A stretch of DNA of 64,000 nt from Climacium dendroides (lineage: Eukaryota > Streptophyta > Bryopsida > Hypnales > Climaciaceae): assembly GCA_950106755.1 (NCBI GenBank), contig OX467091.1, forward strand, positions 8,511,538 to 8,575,537, read 5' to 3'. Under the pieces are notes generated by a model. It searched no databases. It was not told where the DNA came from and saw nothing but the letters and a program-made list of their open reading frames with translations. This document shows positions 22,947-35,610 of this stretch, piece after piece. The stretch's first letter is position 1, and every line of letters begins with the position of its first letter. A program made the translations under genes and the position numbers.

Positions 22947-25446
22947 AAAAAGAAGATATAGGTTATGCATTCAAAAAAGTTCTTAAAGTCACCTTGGGAT
23001 TTGGAGTAGGCTCACCAGACCTCAATTTTTGACATGAGTCTCTAAAAACACCTTTTTTTAGATAGAAAAATATATTAACTTTGTCGGACCATCATTTTTA
23101 TTTCAATCAGTGTATAGAAACTAAAGGTATCCTATAATAAACAGTTTTTTTTCAATTCAATATATGGTAAGAAATAACCACAAAAATTTGAAATAAAAAT
23201 TTTAGAATTTTTTCTTCATGGGATGTATTTTGTCTATGTGGAAAACTTTTATCCATCCCATCTAGATTAGGAATGTGAAAGTTATAGAGCTTCTTATTTT
23301 GTAGGTGATCATTGAAATTTCTTGAAAAAATAACAGATGAGATTTGTTTTTTGAACTCAATTTTCAAAAATAATTCCTTGAGGTTTAAAGTAAACTAATT
23401 CTTGACAAGAAAAATGATTGGTTTACCCTATTTGCATTGTTGAATTCTTTTAATTCCACAAAAGACAAATGAGATAAATGGAGAGAGCAATTGAAATTTC
23501 ATTTTTTTGAAAAACTATGAATTTGTTTTGAATTTTAAAGGAAACTACCCAATTGGCCCAAAATAGTCTAGACTATCCCTAAAACTTGTTTTCTATATAC
23601 AAATATCTAGCAATCCACATATTTAAATTTGCAAAAAGAACAATTCTTAACCCCTAAACGACCAAAGTTTTCTTTTGTGAAAAAGCACTCAAAACTGCCA
23701 TTTCTATAGCAAAAAGTAAAAAAATTTGAAAATTATTTTTTTGCACATCTAACTATATGAAAATGTGTGGAAAATATTTCATAAATTTTGACCACACATT
23801 ACAAGATATCTGTGTTTAAAGTGAAAAAAATCAAAATTTTCATCACATTGTGAGATTAGATTTTTTGACTTTGAAACTTTTTAGTTTAAATTTTTTGCAC
23901 TACAAAGTTCTGAGGTTTAAATCTTTGTGGTGGAAAATTAAATTAAGAATCTAGGAAAATAAAAGAATTTCGAAGAAAATTAGTTTTCATTGTTAAGTGG
24001 AAGAAGATATGTTGGTAGAAGGAAAATCTAAATTATTAATATTTATAAAATGGAATTTAAATGTACTAATCCCAATGGTGAGATTGTTCTAGGCAGAAAA
24101 CTAAACTATGTAGAATTTTTTTTTAGTTGTAAAAATTGCATTAAAAAATGAATCCTTTAAATTATTTTTTCAAAAAATTGCTATAATTGCTCCAAAATCA
24201 AGATTGTCCATAACTTTCTCATTAAAAAATCCAAATAAAATGAATTAAAGCCTTCAATGTAAACAAAAATATAATCTATGAGGGAAAAAAAAATTTAATT
24301 CAAATTTTGAATATTTTTTGCCACCGCCTTTCCTTTGTTTTGAGCTTATTTGGTCATAACTTTTGTTCCTAGGCACCGATTGAAAAGAAAAGTATATTCC
24401 CATGAAGCTAATCAGTTTTTCTATCTTCAAAAAAGTTTTAAAAAATCAAGACAAAATTTTTTTAAGCCACTAGAGTCCTAATTTTAAAGCCACTATGAAT
24501 CCATGTAGCTTGACATTGAAGAGAGGAATAATTTAAAATTAGCCCTAATTTTAAAATTTAAAATTAGCCCTGATTTTAAAGCCACTAGAATCCATGTAGT
24601 TTGACATTGTCTTCTATATTTTGTAACACTAAATTGAAGATGCTTTATATATAACCTCATTTTCATTTATACCAACCCCCGAAAATATTGAGTTTAGTTC
24701 ATATATTCAATGTTTATTAAATATACCACTCTCACATAATTCCACAATGGTCCAAAATGTACCTCCAAAAGACATCCTCAATTTGAATAAGGCGAGGTGT
24801 TTATAAAGCATCCTTCAAAGCACTAATCTAGATTTCATTTTATTTTTTTGGCACATACAACATTACTAAAATCCTCGCTAAATCCAGATTTTCAAAGGGT
24901 TACACAATTCAAATGGCATTTTTTTTTATAAACTTTCTTTGAAAGATGAAAAGTAATTGCATTTTAATCTACTTGTATTTATATTCATTAAACTCTCGTT
25001 GAATCGTTTATGAATTTTTGAAGTTGAAAATAGGAGGTGCTTCCAAATTAAACATTAAACTGACACGTACATTGAAACTTCCAATATATATTCTAGCGTT
25101 AAAGGAAGGTCAATTTTAGCTCACCGCACCTTAGAGCCTTTGAGGTGGGTATAACACTTAAAAATCACACCCTACCTAAAATTGCATTATCACTCTATAT
25201 ACATCTCTAAAATCAATAGGATTTGTCACACCTTCTCCCCGTTCTCAATCTTTAGTGAATAAAGACTGAGCACTCTCCTTGAATTGTGGAGGACCCATTC
25301 TCCAAAGATTGAGAATAGTTTGATTCATTTACTACACATTTCAATAAGGTGGGTGCACCCCAAATTGCACCTTACCTAAATCCACCACCATCACTTTGCG
25401 TACATCTCCAAAACCAATATGTATTTATATTGAAGAAACGATTCCC

Positions 25447-25720
25447 CAACCTCTACCAAAAGAAACTTTGACCCTTCCTAACTTTTGCATACGGGATCCA
25501 AATGCCGCATTCTTTGGTGCGTTGGAAACCCCTTTCACATGCCAACAAGAAAACCAATGAAAATTGAACTAGTCTAACAATAGTTACAAAAGAAATGTTG
25601 ACCCTTCCTAACTTTTGCATGTGGTATCTACATGCCCGCATTCTTTGGTGCGTTGAAACCTCCTTCCTCTTGTCAACAAGAAAACCAGTGGAAATTGATT
25701 TGGGTCTAATAATAGTAATA
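25447..25720 (-). repeat. Tandem duplication of a dispersed repeat, period about 135 bp
   Basis: Two side-by-side copies share ACCAAAAGAAACTTTGACCC (ACAAAAGAAATGTTGACCC in the second), CTTCCTAACTTTTGCAT, CATTCTTTGGTGCGTTG and CAACAAGAAAACCA. A third, more diverged copy is at 37196-37380. Confidence 0.8.
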
Positions 25721-25815
25721 AGTAGGCACGGTAGGAAAAAAGCGGCGGTTTTAGGGGTACCCCCCTTCTTCCTTGAAAAGCGAGCAAGTGCTGCCTCCAC
25801 CGGCAGAGCCCCCTC

Positions 25816-25998
25816 TCATTCAGGTGGAGTAAAAGCCACTCGACAATGTTCCACCCTTCGCTTCTCTGCCCGTGCTGCGAGTGCTGGCTGCAGAAAAAGG
25901 ATTGATTCTGTGGCCTTCAACAAAGGGATGGCCCTCCTCCAGACTTTCTCCAGCTTGTCATAAATATCAGAAGCTGCCCCCTTCGCCATGCTTTCCAC
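25816..25998 (-). other. Short ORF in a GC-rich island of the gene desert, unrecognised
   Basis: A 60-codon frame with a good start context (AAAGCATGGCGAAG at the second Met). It reads MAKGAASDIYDKLEKVWRRA then IPLLKATESILFLQPALAAR. It sits in a GC-richer island (25.7-26.9 kb) bordered by repeats. No family recognised; it could be the first exon of a small gene, a fragment or chance. Confidence 0.25.
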
Positions 25999-26988
25999 TT
26001 TTGTTGTAACGTAGATAGCGTAGAGGTTGAAGCAAAGACGAGATCTATTATACTGGGTCCGCTCCTGTACAGAAGATCATGTCAGACCTGGCTGGGACCC
26101 GTACATACGATACGATACCTGACGGACGGACGGACTCCCCCCGGCCACAGATTGAGCGGAGCGGAGCTTCCATCGTGGAACTACAGGAAGCATCTTCTTC
26201 GACACTCAGATCGATTTCCGTAACCTGGCTGGAGGAATGTTGTACCGCATCCCAAGATGGACCCGGACCCGGCCAGGCCAGGCCAGGCTAGGGAGGTAAT
26301 GAATATATTGGCCGCACCACCATCCACTAGCTAGCCACTACTCGATTACTGGAACTTACTCGTGGGCTGGTCGATGGAATGCCCACCATTGAAACCTACC
26401 GAAACGTCCTGAATTTCTGATTGACTTCAAACCACAAAAGGCTAGTGGATCAGTCATGGAGGCTACTAGTGCCGTAAATTCAGTACTGTAATGTTTTTTC
26501 TGGGGGGCCGGGAGCCTCCGATCGATCGATCGGTTCGTCCTGTTCGACTTTGTCGGCCCTTGCAACTTGAGAGTTATTGAGTCCCACCCACAAGCACACT
26601 GCCTTTTGGAAGAGGCCTGATCGAATGGACAATCGTGATGCGCGCGATCGATGAGGCCATAGTTTTGTGTCTTAGATTCTCAGTCTGCAATTGTCCGTCC
26701 TGCCAAATTGCGGCGACATCAGCGTGTGCAATTATCGTGCTCGTGCTGTGGGTCCGCAAGTACAACTCTGTTGTGATTTGTAAAGCCTGTCCTTGCATCC
26801 CAAGAGCGACGGTGAGCTCTTCAGTCTTCACTAAGCGACCTTTGAAGACCTCTTAACCCTTGAGCGCCCCAATGCTTCAAATATGGCCTTCCATAATTGA
26901 AAGGTTGCCATGCTTGACTTTTATAAATTTTTCAAAGGTACGGTCTAAACATTTGTCCGTTTCCCCAGAACTCCACTACACTAAAATT

Positions 26989-27260
26989 GGTAAACAGTGT
27001 TGGCTACACTAATTGTCAACAATAACACTAATTGTGATTTGCAAGGTTAGTGTTGGAACATTCTTTACCTATTCTAACACTATTTTAGCTCTATAGTAAA
27101 ATTTGGTCATTTCAACATTTCTACGAGAGTGCATTTAGTGTTAGATGGGAACAAAATATAGAACAAATACTATTTACACATAAGTTGGAAAATAGTGTTG
27201 GGGGGTAAAAAATAGGGAACAACACCAATTATCACCCAACACTATTTACCAATTTTAGTG
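26989..27260 (+). mobile_element. TA-flanked CACT-end MITE, subfamily 1, copy 1 (272 bp)
   Basis: Ends are CACTAAAATTGGTAAACAGT and its inverted counterpart finishing CCAATTTTAGTG, with TA on both sides. The body is studded with TAGTGTT / AACACTA heptamers in both orientations, reminiscent of subterminal transposase-binding sites. No coding capacity. Confidence 0.85.
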
Positions 27261-29834
27261 TATTGATTTCTATAGTCAATTTTTGTAGATCTTGTTTTGC
27301 GTGATAGTTTGATTAGAATGAATTTAGAAGGATTTGGGATTTGGTAAACATGCGTTGAATGCTTAGGGGTTGAGAGATGATTGTATTTGTGTGTGGGAAG
27401 CTAAAAGAAGAGGCTCAAAAATCCGCTCATCTAAGGGGGGTACACCTTTTTCATGTATTTCCTTCACTAGGAATATTTTTAGTTCATTTTTCAAACAAAG
27501 AAAAATAGTTGTGGAATGTAACACAAGTCATTTCATATTTTTCAAAACATTATTGAATTACTTATGAATTTTCAAATGAGTTCTGTCATAGGTACCTATT
27601 CATGACACTAGGTCTTTCAAAAACTATTCACTTGCAATGTGTAAAGAGAAATGGGAAAAGCAACGAGATTGATTGGTTCTTGAAATAAGTAATATTTTTT
27701 TCTCAATCCATTCAATGACTACATAGGTTAATTTAAAGGGCCATCTTTTGTCCATTTCAAAGCTAATTATAGGGACAATTATAAATGGTTGAGAAGATTT
27801 TGGGCCTCCTGCCTTAAGGGTTGATTGCATTTGTGTGTGGGAAGCTGAAGTCCTTTGAAACAATTTTCAATGAGTTTTTGTAGGAAGAAAAATAGAATTG
27901 GAATCTAATTCAAGTTGTTTCATATCTTTTGGACCTTTGTGGAATTACAAATTTTGAAGTTAAAATCAATTACAAATTTTGAAGTTGAAACGTAGTGGTC
28001 ACTAAAAGTGACCACCTCCTAAAAATGTACACTATTGGTATGTCATTGAAGAAAAGCAATATATATATATAGTATGTATTGATCTTTGTATTGGTGGTTG
28101 CTTTTAGAGTTGGATTACTTTTAGAGTAGACTACTTTAGCCGTACTTGGAGAAAATTCAATTATAACATAACATTGTTTTCCAAGTGAGACAAGGGATTC
28201 CTTTTGCATCTTTGAAAAGGGTTCCCTCCATACTGAACAAAATTGTCTTGTATAGCCCCTCAACCAACTCCAATCCTTGAATTCATAAACAAGTCCCTCC
28301 TAGGCATTCAACAAAGCATAATACCTTCACAGTATAGGGAAGGACCATTGCCTAGATACACAATGTTATGTAACTTTTAAAATATTCATTTTTTACATGA
28401 TTTTTACTAAGAAAAAAAATGAAACCTTAGAAGGATTGTTTTTTGTTTCAATCTCAAAATTTTCAAAATTCCAAAAATTCATTGATTTATTGCAATTACA
28501 AGCTCCATGTGTTAAAAATACACAATGTTACTTATTTTTCATTTTAAGCTTTAAATTTTAAATAAATTTTAAATTGATTTTTATTTTTGGTAGACTTTAA
28601 TAGATTATTCTAATAAATATCATCCCAATTGATTAAAAAATTATACATTTTATTTTTAAAGTTTTACAAAATTTTCTTTTTTTTAATCAGAATTTATAAA
28701 ATATCAACTATATAGAATTTGTTTTCTTAAATGAAAGTGATCAAAATTTCTTCATCAAACTAGTGTAATTCTCTCCCATTAACCCAATTTTCAGATAATT
28801 TTCAGATTAAAAAATAACTCAAAAATTCATAACTTTCACATTGTATGTCCAAATGTTGTGAAACAAAGTTCACACACCCTCCTTGTAGAGAGCTTTCTAA
28901 TTGTACTATATATACGACTACATGACACATAGTTACAAAGATTTTACTGTAGCAAGCAAACAAAACAACAAAGCAAGTAGCCTAATTTAATGTATAGATT
29001 ATAAAATGCTAATTTAGGCTTGACAATGATGAGAATAGTTGTTATTTGACTCGAAGATTACAACTAAGAAAGTTTTGGGAATAAAAATCAAAATAACTAT
29101 TTGAAGAAATTTCACACTCTATATCCTTTATAGCTACTTGCAATTTAGAAACATATTTCAAATTAGTTGGATTGTTAGTATTATAACAATGACAATTTCT
29201 CATAAAAGTCATTGACATTGTCCACATTCATAAGCAACTCTAAGTCTAATGTAATGAAAAAATTAAACTAAAACTCAAATACAATATGAAAAGCTACATT
29301 GGCTTAGAAATGTATTTGAACACATGGCAATGAGACTAATTCTTAAAGAGTTGACCCTTAAAAGCCCCAGCGTATGATTTCAAGCCATTTTTAAGGTGCA
29401 ATCTTTATTGGATTCTTATGAAATTTTTATGAAAGGGTTTTTTCACTACTATCTTAATGCTTGAAAAATTTCAAACCAATTCAACAATTGTGCTCAAAAA
29501 GTTATGCCTCAAAAGATTTTTTTTATAGTTTTGGGCAAATTTGGACAGTCATTGTAGATAGGTCCAATTGGGCTTATATTTTTATACATACTCTCAACAA
29601 GTTTGTTAACATAATTCAAAAATTTGAAAGGCATAAAAGCAAATGAATTTAACTAATAAGCTTTTGAAATTAATCTACAATTGACATTTGGAGTTCCCAT
29701 GCCTTGGCAATATCTATTAGACTTTGGTATTAAATAGGACTCAAAATCAACATATTCCTAATCTTCACATACATAAATAATTTCACTATTAGATTTTGTT
29801 GAACATGCTTCTTCTATATTATCCTCCTTAAATG

Positions 29835-30670
29835 AGTTTATTTTGTTATGTTGAGATCTCGGGGACCATGTGTCCCCTACTCACGTTTTTGGTACAGTCA
29901 AAAAGCTCTCTATAAATAAGGGTGCATGTATATGGGCTTTGTTTTGTGGTGTTTAGACCTATAGTATAAAAATTATTGAATTTCAAAGTTTTTTAAATTA
30001 AAAAGTTGAAAATTATTTTTATTTTTATTTTTATTGTTGCAACAGTATAGGGCATATTAGTCTTCTATACCTTCAATAAGGATGTTTTATTTGTTTGTTA
30101 CGGTGAAATCTCTAGAACCATGTACTTTCCAATTGCATTCTTGGTAACATTAGAAATCTTTCTACAAAAAAGGGTGCACAAACTTTGTTTCATGGTATTC
30201 TAACTCAAAGAAGAAAAAGAATTGAATTTTGAAGTTTTTATAAATTAAGAAAATCATAGAAAAAATTGTTTTTTATTTTATTTCAATGTATTGTGGCAGC
30301 AATACAAGGCATATACTAATAATATTTTAAGTATAAAAAGAGATCAAAGGCATTATTAGGCTTCATTTATATAAATCTACCAAATAAAATCCTATTAAAT
30401 ATTCATACCTTAGATTAGGCTATTTGTTTTGTTTTGTTTGTATGTTTAATACGATGAAATCTTCAGAACCGTGCATCCCCAATCACATTCTTAGTACCAT
30501 TGGAAAGCTCTCTACAAGAAGGGATGTTTGGGCTTTGTTTTGTGGCATTCCAACTTGCAACATAAAAGACATTGAATTTTATAAATTTTATAAATTAAAA
30601 ATTAGAAAATTACTTTTATTTTTTACTTTATTATACTTTGGCAATAGCACAAGGGCATACTGGTGTATTC
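29835..30670 (+). repeat. Three-unit tandem repeat, period about 245-345 bp
   Basis: Each unit carries GTTA(T/C)G-TGA(G/A)ATCTC, ACCATGTGTCCCC or a variant, GGAAAGCTCTCTA.AA..AGGG, GGGCTTTGTTTTGTGG, and an AAATTA.AAA...TTTTATTTTTA tract ending in AGGGCATA. Related single inverted copies lie at about 28819-28936 and 38887-39015. Confidence 0.7.
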
Positions 30671-32230
30671 TAAAATATGAATGAATTGAAATTTTACACC
30701 CATTTTCTTCAATAAAATTTCTTCAAAATTTTCAACACAACTTATAGTTCATTAACTCCTATCAAAATTCATTGCCATCATGTGAACTTGGATATAAGGT
30801 ATGTGCATTGAGACATAACAGGAGTCATTTATCAACACCTAAAATAAGTCCTAAACTAAAGTACAAGTGGACCTAATGCTAACAAGTGAGTTTCTATGAT
30901 TTCCATGAATGTGTCATGGTCACGGTCATGGTAGTAGAACCATGTTTTGCATTGGCCAATAAAACGCTTTAAGTCTCTTGCTTTTCTGTATTTCCATGTC
31001 CATTTTTGTGGTAGTCTATTATCCATAGTAGGTGCATCTACATATTAATTTTCACAAATTCGTATTATATTCATACGGGCTCAAAAAAATACGAAACTAA
31101 TTTTGTTTGTTTCTGAAAATCATTTTCTAACAAACACACATCATTTTATTCTCACTATCCCTACCCCTAAGACCATCAAATCTTGAATAATTCGCACATT
31201 TAGGTGCTTCTACCTTACACAAATGGCTCCATCCATCTATCTACACAAGTACACACGAGCACAAGATGCTAAATCCATTCCACAAAGTAAAACAAGCAAA
31301 GTGAAAACAAAAGTTTTTGGAGGTTAAAAAGTAAACTCTCCCCCTCCCCTACTTTGCACCGTATTTAGGATACATTATAGACCCCTCCTAGATACATTAT
31401 AGACCCCTCCTAGCTAATTTGCGGTCTTTAAGTACAAATATGAATTCAAAATTTGCAAGAAAATTTTTTATGTGAAACTTTTTTTAAAATTATGTGAATT
31501 TTTAAAAAAAAATTCCTACATTTTCTCTAGGGTAAAATCCCTACGTTTTCACCTTGCTCATCCTACTTCGTGAAACGGGTTTATCGTCCTGCCACACAAG
31601 CCCCCACATTGATGAGCCGGGGTCCATTTTCTTCTCCAGAATTTGATGCTTGACATAACTTCCATGTGTGTTTTTTGCAGTAGCCGAGCCGCCCACAAGG
31701 GTGACTAACTTCAAGTAAGGTAGAAGTGTATCTCAAACTGCACTTCATGGTAACATAAAAGACGGCAGGAAGCCCCGCCATGGCCAACTTTCACACGAAA
31801 TTTCAGGGCGAGCCAGTGTCTGTAAAATGCAGTGGGATGTCTGTAAAATGGGAAGGAATCAATGATTGTGGGTAGTGTAATAATAGGAATGGCATACCCT
31901 GGTACTCTGTATAATTTATTACAGTGGCATGGATGAGGTCACTCATGAGGTTACTTACAGTACTTATTATTCAAATTTCGGACCCAACCCAAACCGGAAT
32001 TTTTCAAATGTTGTGTGGCTATATTGGGCACATTCCGTCCTTCAGGAAGCACGCACTATGGGAGAATAGAAAGCACTTGACTTGGCCACCAGGTGAGCCG
32101 GAGCCACTAATGGAGAATAGTAATAATAATAGTAGTATGGAGCTCAAATTTCAATGTCTCTTGGGGGAGAATCGCCCGCCCCCACCCGGTAGTTCATGGA
32201 TAGCTGGTGGAATTTGGGGAAGAAAAACTA

Positions 32231-32570
32231 CACTAATGATGATAAATAGTGTTATGTTGTGATTAGTGTTACCTGGACTTTTACCCCGGTCACTCTAAAC
32301 TTCAATTAGGTGGCATTTAGTGTTGTGTTCTCTTTTCTGAGTAGTAACTTTTTTGAGCATGGAATAGGTTTCTTGGGTTCATACGTTTTTCTATGTATTT
32401 TGATGATATAGTTAGGTAACACTAAATGTAAACTTATAAAAAATTTATACCCAATAGTAGACAAATAGTGTCTATGTTGACATTTAGTGTTGGTAACATT
32501 AACCGGATTGTTGACAATTAGTGTTATGCTTCATGATTAGTGTTGCCAACACTATTTATCATCGTTAGTG
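32231..32570 (+). mobile_element. TA-flanked CACT-end MITE, subfamily 2, copy 1 (340 bp)
   Basis: Ends are CACTAATGATGATAAATAGT and ACTATTTATCATCGTTAGTG, flanked by TA. Many TAGTGTT / AACACTA repeats occur inside, and no ORF. Confidence 0.85.
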
Positions 32571-32889
32571 TAGTTGTAATTTGGGAACATCGGAAAAAAC
32601 TTGGGGGAAAATGTAGTATAAAACTTGTATAAGTTGAAACTCTCTTAGTGCATGGTATTGGGACCAATGGTTCTTTTTGGCGATATGTCGTCAGTTATGA
32701 CATAAAACTTTGTTTAACAATGTCTAGGTTTCTGGCACAGATTTTCAAAATGTTTCATCAATATGCATACATATTGATTTTGGAGATGCACACAGAGTAA
32801 TGATGGTGGTTTTTAAGGCAAGGTGTGATTTGGAGTATAGCCACCTTGTTTAATTGGGGAGAGCAAATCCAAAAACTTTTAGATATTTT

Positions 32890-33468
32890 CCTGGGGGGTG
32901 CACTACAAAGGAAGTTCATGGGTGAGGAGCGACCAAATCCTAACTACCCATTTCTACTTTTCCTAATTACTTTCTAATAAACTATAATTTCAACCTACAA
33001 TTTTAAGCTTTGTTTAACAATGTCTAGGTTTCTATTGCCAAAAATTTCAATTCTAAATAACATGTGATATATTGTCTGGAAAGGATTGAAAAATGAACTA
33101 AAATGGTATGTTTTTCAACTAAAATATTTATAGAGATCACATGAAGATGACTATTGTATCAATATTCAGCCAAAATAAACTTTCAGTAGAAAGCTATTTT
33201 ATGGATTTTTTTTTCATTTTTTCATTTTTTTTCTTATATAATATAGGGATGTGAAAGTTATTTTTAGCTTTATAGTGTATCTTTTTTCTTCTAAAATTTA
33301 TAACTAATTATTATTAACATAAAAATACTAATAATTCATAACATAAACTTTTTAAGTAGGAAAATCTATTCATATATATTTTTTTAAATAAATTTTTAGG
33401 ATATATTATAGGGGGTCCTAGGGTTTGGTTGCTCCTCACCCATGAACTTCCTTTGTAGTGCACCCCAA
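32890..33468 (-). mobile_element. MULE-like MITE, copy B (579 bp, opposite orientation to copy A)
   Basis: The same ends and body as the element at 1728-2314, in reverse orientation. It includes GCTTTGTTTAACAATGTCTA and the poly-T centre. The flanks AGATATTTT (32881-32889) and AGATACTTT (33469-33477) form a 9-bp duplication with one mismatch. A fragment of the same element (TTTGTTTAACAATGTCTAGG) also lies upstream at about 32707-32735. Confidence 0.85.
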
Positions 33469-34481
33469 AGATACTTTCAATGAAATTTCCTTTCATATTT
33501 TTTTTACTTTGGAATAATTTATCATTTGTTAAGAATATTAATATCTAGAAGAGGGATGATAAGAATAATATATTTATATGGGTGGTCCAAGGACCATTGT
33601 GAATAAATTGGAGTAGTTTTGTGAACCTAATATTAAAGTATAATATTTGCTTTAAATGGTCTTCAAAATAGTATAAAATATATAAAATATATAATAATTT
33701 TGAAAAATTTAAAAATTTAAAAAGTCTTATATATTGTAAGACACCTTGTATTAATTCTATATAAGTAAAAAAAACAAGAAAGAAGAAGAAAATAGAAAAT
33801 ACCTTGTAGTTAAAACTTCTAACTAAAGCTAATTCCCAAAGGCATAAGGAGCCTACTTTGGGCTTACTAAGAACTCATGCAAGCTCTATTGACTTCATGT
33901 TTTGGATTTTTTACATAAAATTTATAACATAGATTCTACTCATCATACTCTATGCATAAAGTTTCTCCAACTATACTGAATTGCTTATTATGACACATTT
34001 TGATCTTTTCGCCTTAAAGTATGTACACACTTGAACGTAACAAACATTCTTTGTAGTGATGGTACATGATTTTTTTGATAGGTGTTCAGACCACCATTCT
34101 TTTGTAATCACCAAACCTATGTGGCTGCAAAGTTGGCAAGGGATTACGAGTGATATATACTAGAGAGAATTCAAGAACAATTCATAGCTCTCTAACATTG
34201 TAGGTTGTTATATAAGTTTGAATATTTCAATTTTATAGATTCCAAAGCACTAGCAACAATATTTAATAGTTCAAGGAGATGTGGACAATTAACTTTGACA
34301 AATTAAATTCAATGAACTACCTCAATTGCTCCAGAAGCCAATATCAATTTAGAATAAGTTTGAGAAATATAGATCGGGTAATAGGAAGTAGTACAAACCA
34401 TGTGGGATATCCCCATGGAGGAAAAGGTAGCTTCTATGGAAACAATTGAATGTTATACCCCATGCATGGACAACTAATAAC

Positions 34482-34711
34482 TTAACCCTTATATGTTGAG
34501 GTTGACTTTTTGCATCCGATGGATGACAGAGGATCTTTCTATATAGGACAGAAGTGCAATTATTCATCCTTGAAATTTTGCAAGAAATGGGGAGATCTCC
34601 TACAGTAGTTTGTCTTGCAATGAGTGCTTTTACAATTTTTTAAGCCAATGCTTTACACAATCATAAAAACTGATGATTTCCAAAGTCACCCCGTCGTCCT
34701 TTAAGGGTTAA
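34482..34711 (+). mobile_element. TTAA-bounded MITE family, copy F2 (best preserved ends)
   Basis: Starts TTAACCCTTATATG and ends CCTTTAAGGGTTAA, 230 bp in all. Both termini therefore read TTAA|CCC...GGG|TTAA. The body keeps the family order of motifs. Confidence 0.8.
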
Positions 34712-35399
34712 GATGCCGCCACAATCTTGATGAACCCATGACAAACCAACTCAAAACTAATGTTTTCCTAAAAAACTACATTTTCCTGAAAACTAATATT
34801 TCCATGAAACCTGCACCCTTCTAACTATGTCGAACAATATTATGATTTTAGAACCGCTGTTACCAAACGCCAAGTGTGCACATAGCTTTACTTTAGTACT
34901 CTGATGGGTTGCACTTTTAGGGGTTGACTGGCTACTGAAGAATTGTTGAGCAATCTTCCTATCCAATTGTCCCAAGCCACGAACTAATCACAGAGTTTAT
35001 ATGGTTCAAAAAGTGACCATGATTCATGGCTGAGCTCTTCAAACTTTAAAAATTTGAAACCTTATCCATAACAAATGAGCAAATAAATCAGAAATACAGT
35101 CCGTCAAAGGTCTGATTTTGCACTCCCTCAGGTGCCAAAATTGAATTTTTCACATCAAATTCTCAATTTCCACATCAGATTATCAAGGGTCTACGTCACC
35201 TCACACCCTTCACAGGATGACACATTGCAATTTTTTAAAACCAAAAATGACTTAACCCCAACACGTTATGTTTTCACCAAAGAAAACGCTCCAAAACTGT
35301 CATTTCTAGTATAAGAATCTAATTTTAGAGAAAAAAACATTTTTGGATACATATATGTAACCGTAGGATCTTGTAGTATGTTAGTTTGAAAAGACATAA

Positions 35400-35610
35400 A
35401 GAAAAAATTCAGAAATTTCAATTGTGTAGATTGCAAGATATTAGCGTTTGAAGTGACAAAAATTCAGAAATTTCAATTGTGTAGATTGCAAGATGTTTAG
35501 CGTTTGAAGTGACAAAAATCCTTTTTTCGGCCCTAAAATGTGTAAAATGGTGGTGCTTTTTAGGGCTGAAAAATTGAATTAAAAAAATGTGTAAAATGGT
35601 GGTGCTTTTT
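35400..35610 (+). repeat. Two nested local duplications
   Basis: The block TTCAGAAATTTCAATTGTGT through GCGTTTGAAGTGACAAAAAT appears twice (about 35408-35461 and 35465-35519). Just downstream, ATGTGTAAAATGGTGGTGCT appears at about 35537 and 35587. Confidence 0.8.

Noticed and set aside
26989..27260. Calling the CACT-end elements CACTA superfamily MITEs
   Set aside because: CACTA elements make 3-bp duplications. The bases outside these copies match only as TA, so that label is not supported.
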